Positions 32,092 to 40,443 of a stretch of 41,692 nt of DNA are shown here, piece by piece. Under the pieces are notes generated by a model, which searched no databases, was not told where the DNA came from, and was given only the letters and a program-made list of their open reading frames with translations. Position 1 is the stretch's first letter. Each line of letters begins with the position of its first letter. The stretch spans positions 1 through 41,692 of the forward strand of contig JAQBPB010000101.1 of assembly GCA_028287745.1 (NCBI GenBank), in the 5' to 3' direction. The position numbers were made by a program, and so were the translations under genes. Source of the DNA: Chloroflexota bacterium. GTDB lineage: Bacteria > Chloroflexota > Chloroflexia > Chloroheliales > Chloroheliaceae.

Positions 32092-33177
32092 CTAAAGAAA
32101 TTTATCTAGTCCCTGTTGCTTAAGCTTTTCAACAATTTTCTTAACTTCCTGGTTCTGGCTGCGCGGAGCCACCAGGAGTACGTCCGGCAAGTCTACAATA
32201 ATAAAATCGTTAACATTTATGGTCGCGATTAGTTTGTTTTCATTCGCGCCGTATATCAGGGAATTAAAGGTATTCAGGCCCAGGTGGTGCCCGACCACGG
32301 CATTATTCTCTGGCGAAGGCTGGCGGGCCGCGATCAGGTCGGCCACGACGGACCAGTCCCCTACATCGCTCCAACCAAATTCGGCCGGTAATACGGCCAT
32401 GCGCTGGGACTTCTCGGCAATACCGACGTCAATGGTTTCGCTCTTTAACTGGTTCCAGATCGAAGCGGCCGCCTGGGGTGTTTCGGCCAGGGAGTATTCT
32501 TGCAACTGGCGGGAAAGTTCCGGCAAATAGGTAGCGTATTCTTCGGTTATGACCGAAAGCTTCCAGATGAACATGCCGCTGTTCCAGCTATATTTGCCGG
32601 TTGCCAGGTATTCTTCGGCGGTGGCCCTGGGCGGTTTTTCGACAAACCCGGCTACCTTGTACACTGGCAGGCCGTCTACATCTTCAATATGCTCGCTGCG
32701 CCGGATATAACCATAGCCGGTATGCGGCTCGTCCGGGGTAATACCCAGGGTGACGATATAGCCCGCGTCGGCTACCTGGGCGGCGGCCTTGACTACCTGG
32801 CAGAAACCTTCCGGGTTTGTAATAACATGGTCGGCGTGAAAAGAACCGATTACCGGGTCGGCGTCACCGGCCGCTTCGGCCAATTCCCGGATGCGGGCCA
32901 GCCCCAGGCCAATGGCGGGAGCCGTTCCCCGGCCTGCCGGTTCGATTAAAACATTTTCAGGTGGTAGTTCGGGCAATTGGAGATGTACCAGCGCGGCATG
33001 GTTCTCGCCTACCACGATTGTAATGTTCTCAGGAGGCATTAACCGTTGCAAACGCGCAACCGTTTCCTGAATCATTGTGCGGTCCGAAACCAGATCAAGA
33101 AGTTGTTTAGGATTATTATTACGGCTTCGAGGCCAGAGCCGGGAGCCCACGCCACCCGCCAGAACGATACCATACAT
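32092..33177 (-). CDS. manC: Mannose-1-phosphate guanylyltransferase
   Basis: Makes GDP-mannose from GTP and mannose 1-phosphate. MYGIVLAGGVGSRLWPRSR carries the nucleotide-binding signature, followed by NPKQLLDL and the FVEKPP motif. The later KYSWNSGMFIWK and EFGWSDVGDW are standard for the family. At 361 residues it has only the pyrophosphorylase part and lacks the C-terminal isomerase (cupin) domain of bifunctional ManC/AlgA. The ATG at 33177 gives the usual N-terminus; an upstream in-frame TTG at 33204 adds nine unusual residues. A terminator of the preceding gene lies upstream, so it has its own promoter. GDP-mannose would feed the nearby PIG-V-like mannosyltransferase pathway. Confidence 0.94.
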   Translation of the reverse strand: MYGIVLAGGVGSRLWPRSRNNNPKQLLDLVSDRTMIQETVARLQRLMPPENITIVVGENHAALVHLQLPELPPENVLIEPAGRGTAPAIGLGLARIRELAEAAGDADPVIGSFHADHVITNPEGFCQVVKAAAQVADAGYIVTLGITPDEPHTGYGYIRRSEHIEDVDGLPVYKVAGFVEKPPRATAEEYLATGKYSWNSGMFIWKLSVITEEYATYLPELSRQLQEYSLAETPQAAASIWNQLKSETIDVGIAEKSQRMAVLPAEFGWSDVGDWSVVADLIAARQPSPENNAVVGHHLGLNTFNSLIYGANENKLIATINVNDFIIVDLPDVLLVAPRSQNQEVKKIVEKLKQQGLDKFL

Positions 33178-33245
33178 CAATGGAAATGTCCCTTTCACTT
33201 GCAACCAAACTTAATTCACACTGTTGAAATTTAACGTATATAAAG

Positions 33246-33284
33246 AAAAATCAACCTGCTTCTCTATAAGCTAAAGAAGCAGGT
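33246..33284 (-). terminator. Rho-independent terminator after the O-methyltransferase gene
   Basis: On the minus strand a perfect 10-bp stem ACCTGCTTCT (33275-33284)/AGAAGCAGGT (33254-33263) with an 11-nt loop is followed by TGATTTTTC. It lies about 25 nt past the methyltransferase stop. Confidence 0.85.
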
Positions 33285-33308
33285 ATTTCGGCTAGTATAC
33301 TATATTCT

Positions 33309-33995
33309 TTAACTCCTTACCACTGTTACGCCCAACCCATCCACATGACCCCGGTTGAGCGGTATGATTAGCGACTCAAGCCGGGGGTCGGTTGCCAGCT
33401 GGCGGTTGTACCGGCCGATTATGTCATTGGCGCTGCCGTGTTCATTTTTAATATCAGCCTTGAGGACATCCCCGTTCCGCAACAAATTATCACTCAAAAT
33501 GACGCTGCCAGGGCGGCTCAATTTGATAGCCCACTCCAGGTAGCCGGGGTAATTACTTTTATCGGCGTCAATGAAAAAGAGATCAAAGGGGCCTTCACCG
33601 TTCCGGGCGATTTCCGGTAAGAGGTCCAGCCCGGCTCCTACCCGCACTTCCACCCGGTCACTTAACCCGGCTCGTTCCAGGTTACGCCGGGCTACTGCGG
33701 CGTGTTTCGGTTCGTATTCAAGGGTGATTACCCGGCCTTCCGGCGGCAGGGCGCGGGCTAACCAGATGGTGCTATACGCCCCGAGCGTGCCGATTTCCAG
33801 GACCTTTCGAGCGCCGGAAAGCTTTGCCAGCATATAGAGCAACTGGCCTTCGTTGGGTGAGACATTTATCGAGGGCAAGCCGTTTTGTTCCATATCTTTT
33901 AGAGCCTGTTCAAGGACCGTGTCCTCCGGTACAAATAAACCCTCCAGATAACTATCAATCCGCTGGCTCAATTGTGATTCGGTATTTTCACTCAT
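33309..33995 (-). CDS. SAM-dependent O-methyltransferase (family 3, CCoAOMT-like)
   Basis: A class I methyltransferase of the caffeoyl-CoA O-methyltransferase type. The SAM motif is VLEIGTLGAYSTIWLA (65-80), the acidic ribose contact is TLEYEP (91-96), and the metal-site block LFFIDADKSNYPGYL (139-153) with ILSDNLLRNGDV follows. Length 228 is typical. Bacterial members methylate small catechols and other diols; the true substrate is unknown. AAAGGA lies 7 nt before the ATG. It starts 49 nt after the PIG-V-like gene on the same strand and is followed by a strong terminator, so the two form a unit. Confidence 0.93.
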   Translation of the reverse strand: MSENTESQLSQRIDSYLEGLFVPEDTVLEQALKDMEQNGLPSINVSPNEGQLLYMLAKLSGARKVLEIGTLGAYSTIWLARALPPEGRVITLEYEPKHAAVARRNLERAGLSDRVEVRVGAGLDLLPEIARNGEGPFDLFFIDADKSNYPGYLEWAIKLSRPGSVILSDNLLRNGDVLKADIKNEHGSANDIIGRYNRQLATDPRLESLIIPLNRGHVDGLGVTVVRS

Positions 33996-34044
33996 GACCG
34001 GTTCCTTTCTTTTTTAAAAGATTATCACGTCAAAGGCTCTACCT

Positions 34045-35376
34045 TTAAGCCACCCAGTACCAGTTGGCAAACCGGGCGAAAAGCAAACCCAATAAAAGTG
34101 CCGCACCCAGTAAATAGATGTAATGTAAGAACCGCCAGCGCTCGCCCAGTATAGCCAGGCCGATGAAGGCCGGGAAGACCAGTAAAGCGAAACGGGGGTA
34201 GCTCAATAAAGGCTCTTTGGCCGCCGGTGAGAAAAGCGGCAGCAACCAGGCCATACCAAAATAAATCAGGTACGCCAGGGGCAGCCGCTTCTTCCAGACC
34301 TGGTAAGCCACTACCGGGAAAGTAACCGCCAGGAACAGCCAGAAAACCAGGTCAAGCAAGTTGGGGTCTTCCCGGTAAACAGTCCCCGCCGGTAACGAAC
34401 TCAGCTTGCTTATAAACAGGTCAAACGCCTGGGCCACGGTCTGCCAGGGCAAGGACGAACGGCGGTTCCAGACCGGGTTGTTTTGGACCGACATAAAGTT
34501 GATCGGGTCCGATAGGGCGATAGCGTTGAAGGTCAGCCAGCTGCCGATAAAAGCCAGCGGCAGCAAGATAAACGCCAGGGTCGGTAGAGGTTGCAAGCCT
34601 GGCCAATCAAGCTTAATGCGCCAGCCTTTGCCAGGTCCCGGCGCAACCAGCGACCGGCGGTGCTGGACCAACCATTCCCAGCCCAGCGGCAGCAGCAGCA
34701 AAATTCCCAGGTTACGGGTCAAGGCGGCAAGCCCGACCAGTAATCCGGCCAGCCACCAGTTGGAATAGCGGCGGGCTGCCAGGAAAGCGCCCAGGCTGAG
34801 GGCCAGGAACAGGCTCTCGCTGTAACAGGCGGCCAGGAAAAAAGAAGTCGGGAAAATTGCCAGGTACAGGGCGGCCCTTCGCCCGGTGCTTTCGCCCACC
34901 TCGTGACTGACCAACAGATACATCAGGACAAAGACCGCCAGCGATAGTATGGCACTTAGCAAAACCCCGGCTAAAAGATAATTACCCAGGATAGTAGCCA
35001 TGGCCCTTACCAGGACCGGGTAAAGCGGGAAAAAGGGAGAAGTATATTCGCCGGGCCGGTAGCCCACCTGGGCCACATACAAAAACCATTCGCCGTCCCA
35101 GTGGCTCCAGACGCCCAGGAGTCGTTCGTCCAGCGGTCCCAGGTTAGCCGGGGTATAGGGTGCGGTGCCGCCCCGGCCCAGGCCCGGCATTAAAATCCCG
35201 GCCAGAAAAGCCAGCACGCCCAGACCCAGCCGCCAGCCCACAAATAAAGCCAGGGGTTCCCGCCAGGCTGCCGCCAGTTTCCAGCCGGCAGCCAGGTTTC
35301 TTCTTAGGCGGCCAGGCGGTTCCCCGGCCTCCGGATTAGGCGGTAGGGCCGGGCGTTCCTTCAGGTTATCTCTCAA
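34045..35376 (-). CDS. PIG-V-like membrane mannosyltransferase (GT-C)
   Basis: A polytopic protein (443 residues, about ten helices) matching the PIG-V-like pattern: after the first helix, an extracytoplasmic loop has HWDGEWFLYVAQVGY (92-106, Asp94-Gly95) and FFPLYPVLVR, as in mannosyltransferases that take mannose from dolichyl/polyprenyl phosphate. The first 30 residues are Pro/Arg-rich and cytoplasmic. Translation starts at TTG directly after an in-frame TAA, so no longer start exists; no clear ribosome site is seen. It is preceded by the LCP gene (separate terminator) and followed by the O-methyltransferase. A role in mannosylating an envelope lipid, protein or polymer is inference. Confidence 0.83.
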   Translation of the reverse strand: MRDNLKERPALPPNPEAGEPPGRLRRNLAAGWKLAAAWREPLALFVGWRLGLGVLAFLAGILMPGLGRGGTAPYTPANLGPLDERLLGVWSHWDGEWFLYVAQVGYRPGEYTSPFFPLYPVLVRAMATILGNYLLAGVLLSAILSLAVFVLMYLLVSHEVGESTGRRAALYLAIFPTSFFLAACYSESLFLALSLGAFLAARRYSNWWLAGLLVGLAALTRNLGILLLLPLGWEWLVQHRRSLVAPGPGKGWRIKLDWPGLQPLPTLAFILLPLAFIGSWLTFNAIALSDPINFMSVQNNPVWNRRSSLPWQTVAQAFDLFISKLSSLPAGTVYREDPNLLDLVFWLFLAVTFPVVAYQVWKKRLPLAYLIYFGMAWLLPLFSPAAKEPLLSYPRFALLVFPAFIGLAILGERWRFLHYIYLLGAALLLGLLFARFANWYWVA

Positions 35377-35513
35377 TTACCAATCTCATTCTTTTTAAGA
35401 CCACTGCCTGGTAGAGTAAAATTCTCAGGGAGTTTTAACGCTCTGCAGGAATGATTATACGCTAAATACCGGAATAATCTCGCAATAAAGCAATTTAAAC
35501 TCCTGTTTAAAGG

Positions 35514-35548
35514 AAAAGCCGCCGCCAGTCAAAATAACTGGCGGCAGC
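35514..35548 (-). terminator. Rho-independent terminator after the LCP gene
   Basis: On the minus strand a 12-bp stem (35537-35548 with 35518-35529, one G-T pair, 7-nt loop) is followed by TTTTCC. It lies 32 nt past the LCP stop. Confidence 0.85.
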
Positions 35549-35580
35549 CTTAGAATGTATGCCCCGCTGGACCGGGCCGG

Positions 35581-37158
35581 TTAAGAAGTAGTAACCCCTT
35601 TATAGTCTTTACCCAGGAAAAGCACCATGTCCGGCGCGTTTGGATAAGGCTTTTTATCCGCCGTCTTGGGGAAAATCTTAATTCTGGGTAAGAATTGCTT
35701 GATTTTGGTCAGGTTGCCGGTCGCCGCGCCATTGGTATAGTCGATCAGATAGGTTTCGTCCTCCAGGGCGGCCGCATCAGTTTCGGACATCCGGAAACCC
35801 TGGTCGCTCAGGAAGTCGGTTAAGGCAGTGCCTTTACCCTGGATACCGCTGGCGTTTAAGACCTGTAACCAGGCGTTATCGCGGCGGACCATTGCATAGG
35901 TGAAATTCCGCTTGACCCAGGCCTGGATATCGGCGTATTTATCTTCCCCGGCTCGCGGGATAAGGGCATACCCGATGGACCCGCCTTTATCCGTTTCCTG
36001 GATATAGTTATTGCCGGTCATAATCTCCGGGTCGAACTTGATATTGGAAGCGATGGTCCGGCCTTCGGAGGAGTTAAAGAAGTTCGCCAGGGCAAACATT
36101 TCGGTGGGGTCCATGCTTACCCGCAGTTTTCCCTGCAAGGCATCCATATAACCCAGGGCGTTACCAATCAGGTTTTTCTTCAAGACGTCATCTTTGATAG
36201 CCGCGACAACTTTCATCTGGCGGGCCGAACGTTTGAAGTCGCCTTCTTCCTCGCCCACACTCTTGCGGCTCCGCGAATATTGGATAGCCCGTTCGCCGTT
36301 CATAACCTGGCACCCGGCATCAAATTTTACCGTCATAACACTGGCGTCTACCGTGTCATCATCATTCCGGGGATAATTGTTGTCAACGAAAGGCCGCTCT
36401 ACACAAACCGTAATGCCGCCCATTTTATCGATCAGGGTCCGGAAGGCATCGAAATTCATGGTAATCCAGTAATCAATCTTGATACCCAAAATATTCTGAA
36501 TAGTGTTCGCAGCCAGGTTGGCCCCGGCGGAATGCTGCTCCTGGGGGTTTGTAAAGCGGTATTTAGGATCAAGTTCGTCCTGGGTTGGTTTTTCCCACTT
36601 CATCAGGGTGGACAAAATGCCGTTAACCTTACCCTTGAAGGTCTTGCCGCCAGGACCGGCCGGTATCGAAACATACAGGTCGCGTGGGATATTGAACTGG
36701 GTGACGGTCGAAGTCAGGGGGTCGAAACTCATGACCAGGATTGTATCGGTCAGGTAGGCGCCCTCGTGGCCCGGCCCGCCGTAACCCATATACATTACAC
36801 TGATACGTTCGCCAGCTTTAATGCGCTGGACAATCTTGCTGTTGGCAACGTCCGGGGTCTGAGTAGGGGTAAGTATAGCGGCGGGCACTGTGGTAACAAC
36901 CGGCGTTAGTTTAGCCATTACCGCACCGGGGTTGGCCGTACATTCTGCGCTGGCCGCACACAGGCGGGCTTGCGCAGTAACGGTCGCCTGAGCAAAAGAT
37001 TGAGTATCCTGGGTAACTATCGAATCGCTTACTCGCGTTGCCTGTACATCTCCAATGAAATTCAAGACTCGCAGAATAAGTATACCGGCTACAATAACCA
37101 CTATAGCGACCAGGCCGATTGCAATCCATTTACCATATTTCCTAAAGATAGGTGCCAC
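35581..37158 (-). CDS. LytR-CpsA-Psr (LCP) family protein with LytR_C domain
   Basis: LCP proteins transfer polyprenyl-pyrophosphate-linked glycopolymers onto peptidoglycan or other acceptors outside the membrane. An N-terminal helix (11-33) anchors the protein; 35-110 is a Thr/Ala-rich stalk; the LCP domain runs from about 118, with TDTILVMS (137-144), FNIPRDLYV (155-163) and the later MNGERAIQYSRSRKS, giving the Asp and Arg residues that bind pyrophosphate. Residues about 426-525 form a LytR_C domain (VLNASGIQGKGTALTDFLSDQGF). It starts at GTG with GGAG 11 nt upstream. An extended -10 lies at 37325-37333. The neighbouring mannosyltransferase and ManC suggest a mannose-containing polymer; this is inference. 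Confidence 0.93.
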   Translation of the reverse strand: MAPIFRKYGKWIAIGLVAIVVIVAGILILRVLNFIGDVQATRVSDSIVTQDTQSFAQATVTAQARLCAASAECTANPGAVMAKLTPVVTTVPAAILTPTQTPDVANSKIVQRIKAGERISVMYMGYGGPGHEGAYLTDTILVMSFDPLTSTVTQFNIPRDLYVSIPAGPGGKTFKGKVNGILSTLMKWEKPTQDELDPKYRFTNPQEQHSAGANLAANTIQNILGIKIDYWITMNFDAFRTLIDKMGGITVCVERPFVDNNYPRNDDDTVDASVMTVKFDAGCQVMNGERAIQYSRSRKSVGEEEGDFKRSARQMKVVAAIKDDVLKKNLIGNALGYMDALQGKLRVSMDPTEMFALANFFNSSEGRTIASNIKFDPEIMTGNNYIQETDKGGSIGYALIPRAGEDKYADIQAWVKRNFTYAMVRRDNAWLQVLNASGIQGKGTALTDFLSDQGFRMSETDAAALEDETYLIDYTNGAATGNLTKIKQFLPRIKIFPKTADKKPYPNAPDMVLFLGKDYKGVTTS

Positions 37159-37626
37159 GACGCTTGCTTCTCCTTAAATAATCCCATCCCGTGATGGGCA
37201 ATGGGCAAATACCAGGCAGTAAAAACTACCTATACTTCTTAAAATACCTTATATAAACCCTGCATTGAGGGGTAAAATTGTAGTAAGGCACCCGGTAGTC
37301 ATTAACTTCCGGGCATATTGGTGCATTATATCATAGGAATTCTGAAAACGCGCAAGGCCGGGTGGGGCCTATTTTTGCTTTTTGGATGGGGGTTGAGCCC
37401 GGTTTTGATTTGCAAAAGGGGTAAAATAATATTAAAATAACTTCATAATCCATTTTTAGCCTGATTTTGCTTAAAAATAATTTTACCGGGGTACCCGCTA
37501 TAGCAGGTGCAGGTAGGTAAGATTGGCTATTCCAACGGCTTCCCAAAAAGGTAAAATAATCTAGAGATAACCTAGGCCCTGCTCAGGCAAAATTCACCTT
37601 TAACACTTCCTGGAGATGAAACATCG
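37159..37626. other. Divergent intergenic region between LCP and MCP genes
   Basis: This 468-nt spacer has no credible gene. It holds the LCP promoter candidate (37325-37333), a short hairpin AGGCC/GGCCT followed by ATTTTT (37355-37376) that could be a terminator or leader element, and three copies of GGTAAAAT (about 37271, 37421 and 37551), the last two extended to GGTAAAATAAT. TAAAAT is a fair -10 hexamer, so these may be promoters for the chemoreceptor gene or binding sites. Confidence 0.45.
37325..37333 (-). promoter_or_regulatory. Extended -10 promoter element for the LCP gene
   Basis: TGATATAAT on the minus strand is a perfect extended -10. No -35 match is seen at 16-18 nt. The leader to the GTG start would be about 160 nt. 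Confidence 0.45.
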
Positions 37627-39315
37627 ATGAATACACAGTCCAGCACCACGCCCGAAACAAGTTCTTCTCAACCGGGACTCTCCCTTATAAACGAAAGCGC
37701 CGCACAACGAGAAGAAAAAGAACTCACCCGGCAACTGGACTTGCTCCGAATTACCTCGCTTTTATTATCCTTTCTCCCAATGCCTGTTGCCGGACTTAAC
37801 TGGCTAATGACCGTCCCGGCCTATCCCAAAGGGGCCTGGCTGATTGACCCGGTTATCTTAAACTCGATCGTATTGACCATACTATTCCTGGCATGTTTCC
37901 TGATGGCCCGCCCTTCCGCCAGCCAAAAGCGGGCTAAATTTACAATATACTATCTAATAATAAGCGCCATGTTGGGTTTAAGTGTTTACGAGATTTTACT
38001 CGGAATATATACTGCCAACGGGGCCTTGCTGGGAATGTTTATTTTCGTCCCGCTGATGGCAAGCGCTTTTGGATTAAAAATCCGGGAAATTGCCGGAAGC
38101 GCCCTGACCGCCAGCTTACTGATTATTGGCATATACTGTCTTCAGGAGTTATTCAGGTTAACTTCGCCGGTCGTAATACAGGACGATTCCCCCCTGGTGG
38201 ACCTGATTTGTTGGCTGATAGTCATGGGGCTGGCCGGGTTCTGGGTAAGTACTATTTCCGTTCAAACCTATAGAAACCAGGCTAACCTGGTGCAGCGAAT
38301 GGACCAGTTAGCCCGCTTAACCACCCTCCTGAACGCGACTAATGCTTTTGGCTCAACTCTCAGCCGGGAACTGGCCGGGATGACCGCCGACCTGCACGTT
38401 ACTTCACGCCAGCAAGCCACCAATTTTCAGGAACAGGTAGCCGCAGTTACAGAGGTGACCACCAGCCTGGAAGAGTTAAACGAAACCGCCAACCAGATTG
38501 CTTCCAGCGCCGCCGCCGCTGCCGACTCGGCTAACCAGACAGTCGAAATCGCGACAACAGTCCGCAATGCCAGTGAACAGGCCCGCTCAACCTCCCAGGA
38601 AGGTAACGAAGCAGTGGACCAGGCGGTTGCCAGCGTGGAACGGGTGCGCAACCGGATAGAACTGCTGGGCCAGCGCCTGCTGCACCTGACCGAGCAAACC
38701 CGTAAGGTCGGGACGATTATTGATATTATTGATGAAATTGCCGATGAAACCCACCTGTTAGCATTGAATGCCTCAATCGAGGCCGCCGGGTCAATCCATA
38801 CCCAGGGTGGAGAAAATTACCGGAGCGTCCGGGGCGACCGGTTTGGGGTAATTGCCCAGGAAGTGAAGAATTTAGCCGACCGCAGCCGCGAGTCGACCGA
38901 AGAGGTCCGCCAGGCCATTACCGAGATGCAGGGCGCGGTCGCGGCGGCTGTCCTGGTAGCCGAGGAAGGCAAAAAAGAAACCTCCGCCGCCCTTTCGCGC
39001 TCTCAAATCGCCGGGTCGGTCATTACAAAACTTAACGAAATAATTTACAACAGCGCCACGCAGGCGGAAGAAATCTTGAGTGCGGTCGAGGAAGTTAATA
39101 TCCGGTGCGATGAGATCAGTATCGCGACCGGCCAGCAGCGCAGCGCCAACCAGCAGATTCTTTTCACCATGCGCACCGTGGCCCAGGTTTCCCAGGAAAG
39201 CGCCGGGGCTGTCTCAGTCTTATCCGATACGGTGTCTATGGTCAACCGCCAGGTGGACCAGTTAAACGCCACCCTGGATAAAACCAACCAATCGCTGCGG
39301 CTGGTTACAACTTAA
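37627..39315 (+). CDS. Methyl-accepting chemotaxis-like protein with six membrane helices and altered tip
   Basis: The N-terminal 215 residues contain six hydrophobic segments (about 42-64, 74-94, 105-126, 133-150, 156-174, 188-211) in place of the usual two helices and external sensor domain. A coiled coil without a recognisable HAMP follows, then the signalling hairpin: VAAVTEVTTSLEELNETANQ (271-290), the tip IADETHLLALNASIEAA (371-387) and RFGVIAQEVKNLADRS (405-420). Between EAA and RFGV are ten more residues than in typical receptors (GSIHTQGGENYRSVRGD region). Such proteins usually signal through CheW/CheA; no che, pil or flagellar gene is in the window. GGAG lies 12 nt before the ATG. 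Sensing within the membrane is plausible. Confidence 0.88.
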   Translation: MNTQSSTTPETSSSQPGLSLINESAAQREEKELTRQLDLLRITSLLLSFLPMPVAGLNWLMTVPAYPKGAWLIDPVILNSIVLTILFLACFLMARPSASQKRAKFTIYYLIISAMLGLSVYEILLGIYTANGALLGMFIFVPLMASAFGLKIREIAGSALTASLLIIGIYCLQELFRLTSPVVIQDDSPLVDLICWLIVMGLAGFWVSTISVQTYRNQANLVQRMDQLARLTTLLNATNAFGSTLSRELAGMTADLHVTSRQQATNFQEQVAAVTEVTTSLEELNETANQIASSAAAAADSANQTVEIATTVRNASEQARSTSQEGNEAVDQAVASVERVRNRIELLGQRLLHLTEQTRKVGTIIDIIDEIADETHLLALNASIEAAGSIHTQGGENYRSVRGDRFGVIAQEVKNLADRSRESTEEVRQAITEMQGAVAAAVLVAEEGKKETSAALSRSQIAGSVITKLNEIIYNSATQAEEILSAVEEVNIRCDEISIATGQQRSANQQILFTMRTVAQVSQESAGAVSVLSDTVSMVNRQVDQLNATLDKTNQSLRLVTT

Positions 39316-39336
39316 AAGCCGCCGCGAGTCCGGCTG

Positions 39337-40365
39337 TTAAGGCGTAAGAATAATTTTGCCGAACTGCTGGCGGTTAACCAGCCGTTCCTGGGCTTCTTTA
39401 ATCTGTTCCAGAGGGTACTTCCGGTCGATTACCGCCTCCAGGCGGCCCTGGGCGGTCAGGTTTAAGACCTCTCTCAAATTCTCTTTGGTGCCGCCATAAG
39501 AACCGATCACCATTACCTGCCGGGTAAACAGGGTGGAAAGGTTTATCCCGCCATCGGCCCCGGTAGTGGTACCGCAAATGACCACCCGGCCATTGCGCGC
39601 TACCGAAGCCATACTTTTATCCCAGGTCGTTTGCCCGACATGCTCGACCACTATATCGGCACCGCGCCGCCCGGTAAGCTGGCGGACGGCCCTGGAAAAG
39701 TCCTGTTCGGCGTAGTTAATAACCTCGTCCGCCCCCAGTTCCAGGGCTTTCTGGAGATTCTCGTTGCGGCTGGAAGTGGCGATAACCTGCGCTCCCCACA
39801 ACTTGGCAATTTGAATCGCCGCCACACCGACCCCGCTCCCGGCCGCCAGCACCAGCACCGTTTCGCCAGGCCGGACTCCCGCTTTATCAACCAGCATGTG
39901 CCAGGCCGTAATAGTCGTAAAAGCCTGGGCGGCCGCTTCCTCGAAAGTAAGTTCCTCGGGCATCGCCACCAGGCTGTTGCCCGGCACTTTGACGTACTCG
40001 GCATGGCCGCCGTCGTTGCGCAACCCCAGGATATCGCCGTTCTGGCAGGTGGTTTCCTCGTTGGCGTGGCAATAAACGCAGGTGCCATCGTGCAGGTAAG
40101 GCGCGACTACGACCTGCTGGCCGGGCGTAAAGCCTTTGACATTTTCGCCTAACTGGGCGATTTCCCCGGCTACCTCGGAACCGCCGATATGGGGCAGGGT
40201 CGGCTTAACCGGGGTCAGACCGGCCCGCATCATCAGGTCCAGCCGGTTTAACCCGGCCGCCCGCACCCTTACCAGGGCCTCCTCAGGGCCAATCTCCGGC
40301 ATGGGCCGGTCTTCTATCTGAAGTACTTCCGGGCCGCCGTATTCGCTGAATATCGCCGCTTTCAT
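39337..40365 (-). CDS. Medium-chain dehydrogenase/reductase, quinone-oxidoreductase-like
   Basis: An NAD(P)H-dependent MDR protein of 342 residues. The N-terminal MKAAIFSEYGGPEVL is typical of quinone oxidoreductase-like members. The usual catalytic zinc Cys is Asn40 (AAGLNRLDLM), although His59 and Glu64 remain. Three of the four structural-zinc cysteines are present (Cys96, Cys99, Cys107 in CVYCHANEETTC). The nucleotide motif is AAGSGVGVAAIQIAK (Rossmann), and GRVVICGTT follows. Probably it reduces an alkene or quinone rather than oxidising an alcohol, but this is inference from residues. AAAGGA lies 6 nt before the ATG. It converges on the chemoreceptor gene. Confidence 0.9.
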   Translation of the reverse strand: MKAAIFSEYGGPEVLQIEDRPMPEIGPEEALVRVRAAGLNRLDLMMRAGLTPVKPTLPHIGGSEVAGEIAQLGENVKGFTPGQQVVVAPYLHDGTCVYCHANEETTCQNGDILGLRNDGGHAEYVKVPGNSLVAMPEELTFEEAAAQAFTTITAWHMLVDKAGVRPGETVLVLAAGSGVGVAAIQIAKLWGAQVIATSSRNENLQKALELGADEVINYAEQDFSRAVRQLTGRRGADIVVEHVGQTTWDKSMASVARNGRVVICGTTTGADGGINLSTLFTRQVMVIGSYGGTKENLREVLNLTAQGRLEAVIDRKYPLEQIKEAQERLVNRQQFGKIILTP

Positions 40366-40414
40366 AAGGTTCCTTTCCAGGTTGTCTGCCAGGGCCGGTA
40401 GGCTCCGGGCAGCG

Positions 40415-40441
40415 TTCAGGCGCGTTTCTTCGCGCCCTGAA
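40415..40441. repeat. Hairpin between the TPR and MDR genes
   Basis: TTCAGGCGCG (40415-40424) pairs with CGCGCCCTGAA (40431-40441) with one bulged base and a 6-nt loop. It begins just after the TPR stop. There is no T run, so terminator function is unproven. Confidence 0.4.
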
Positions 40442-40443
40442 TT

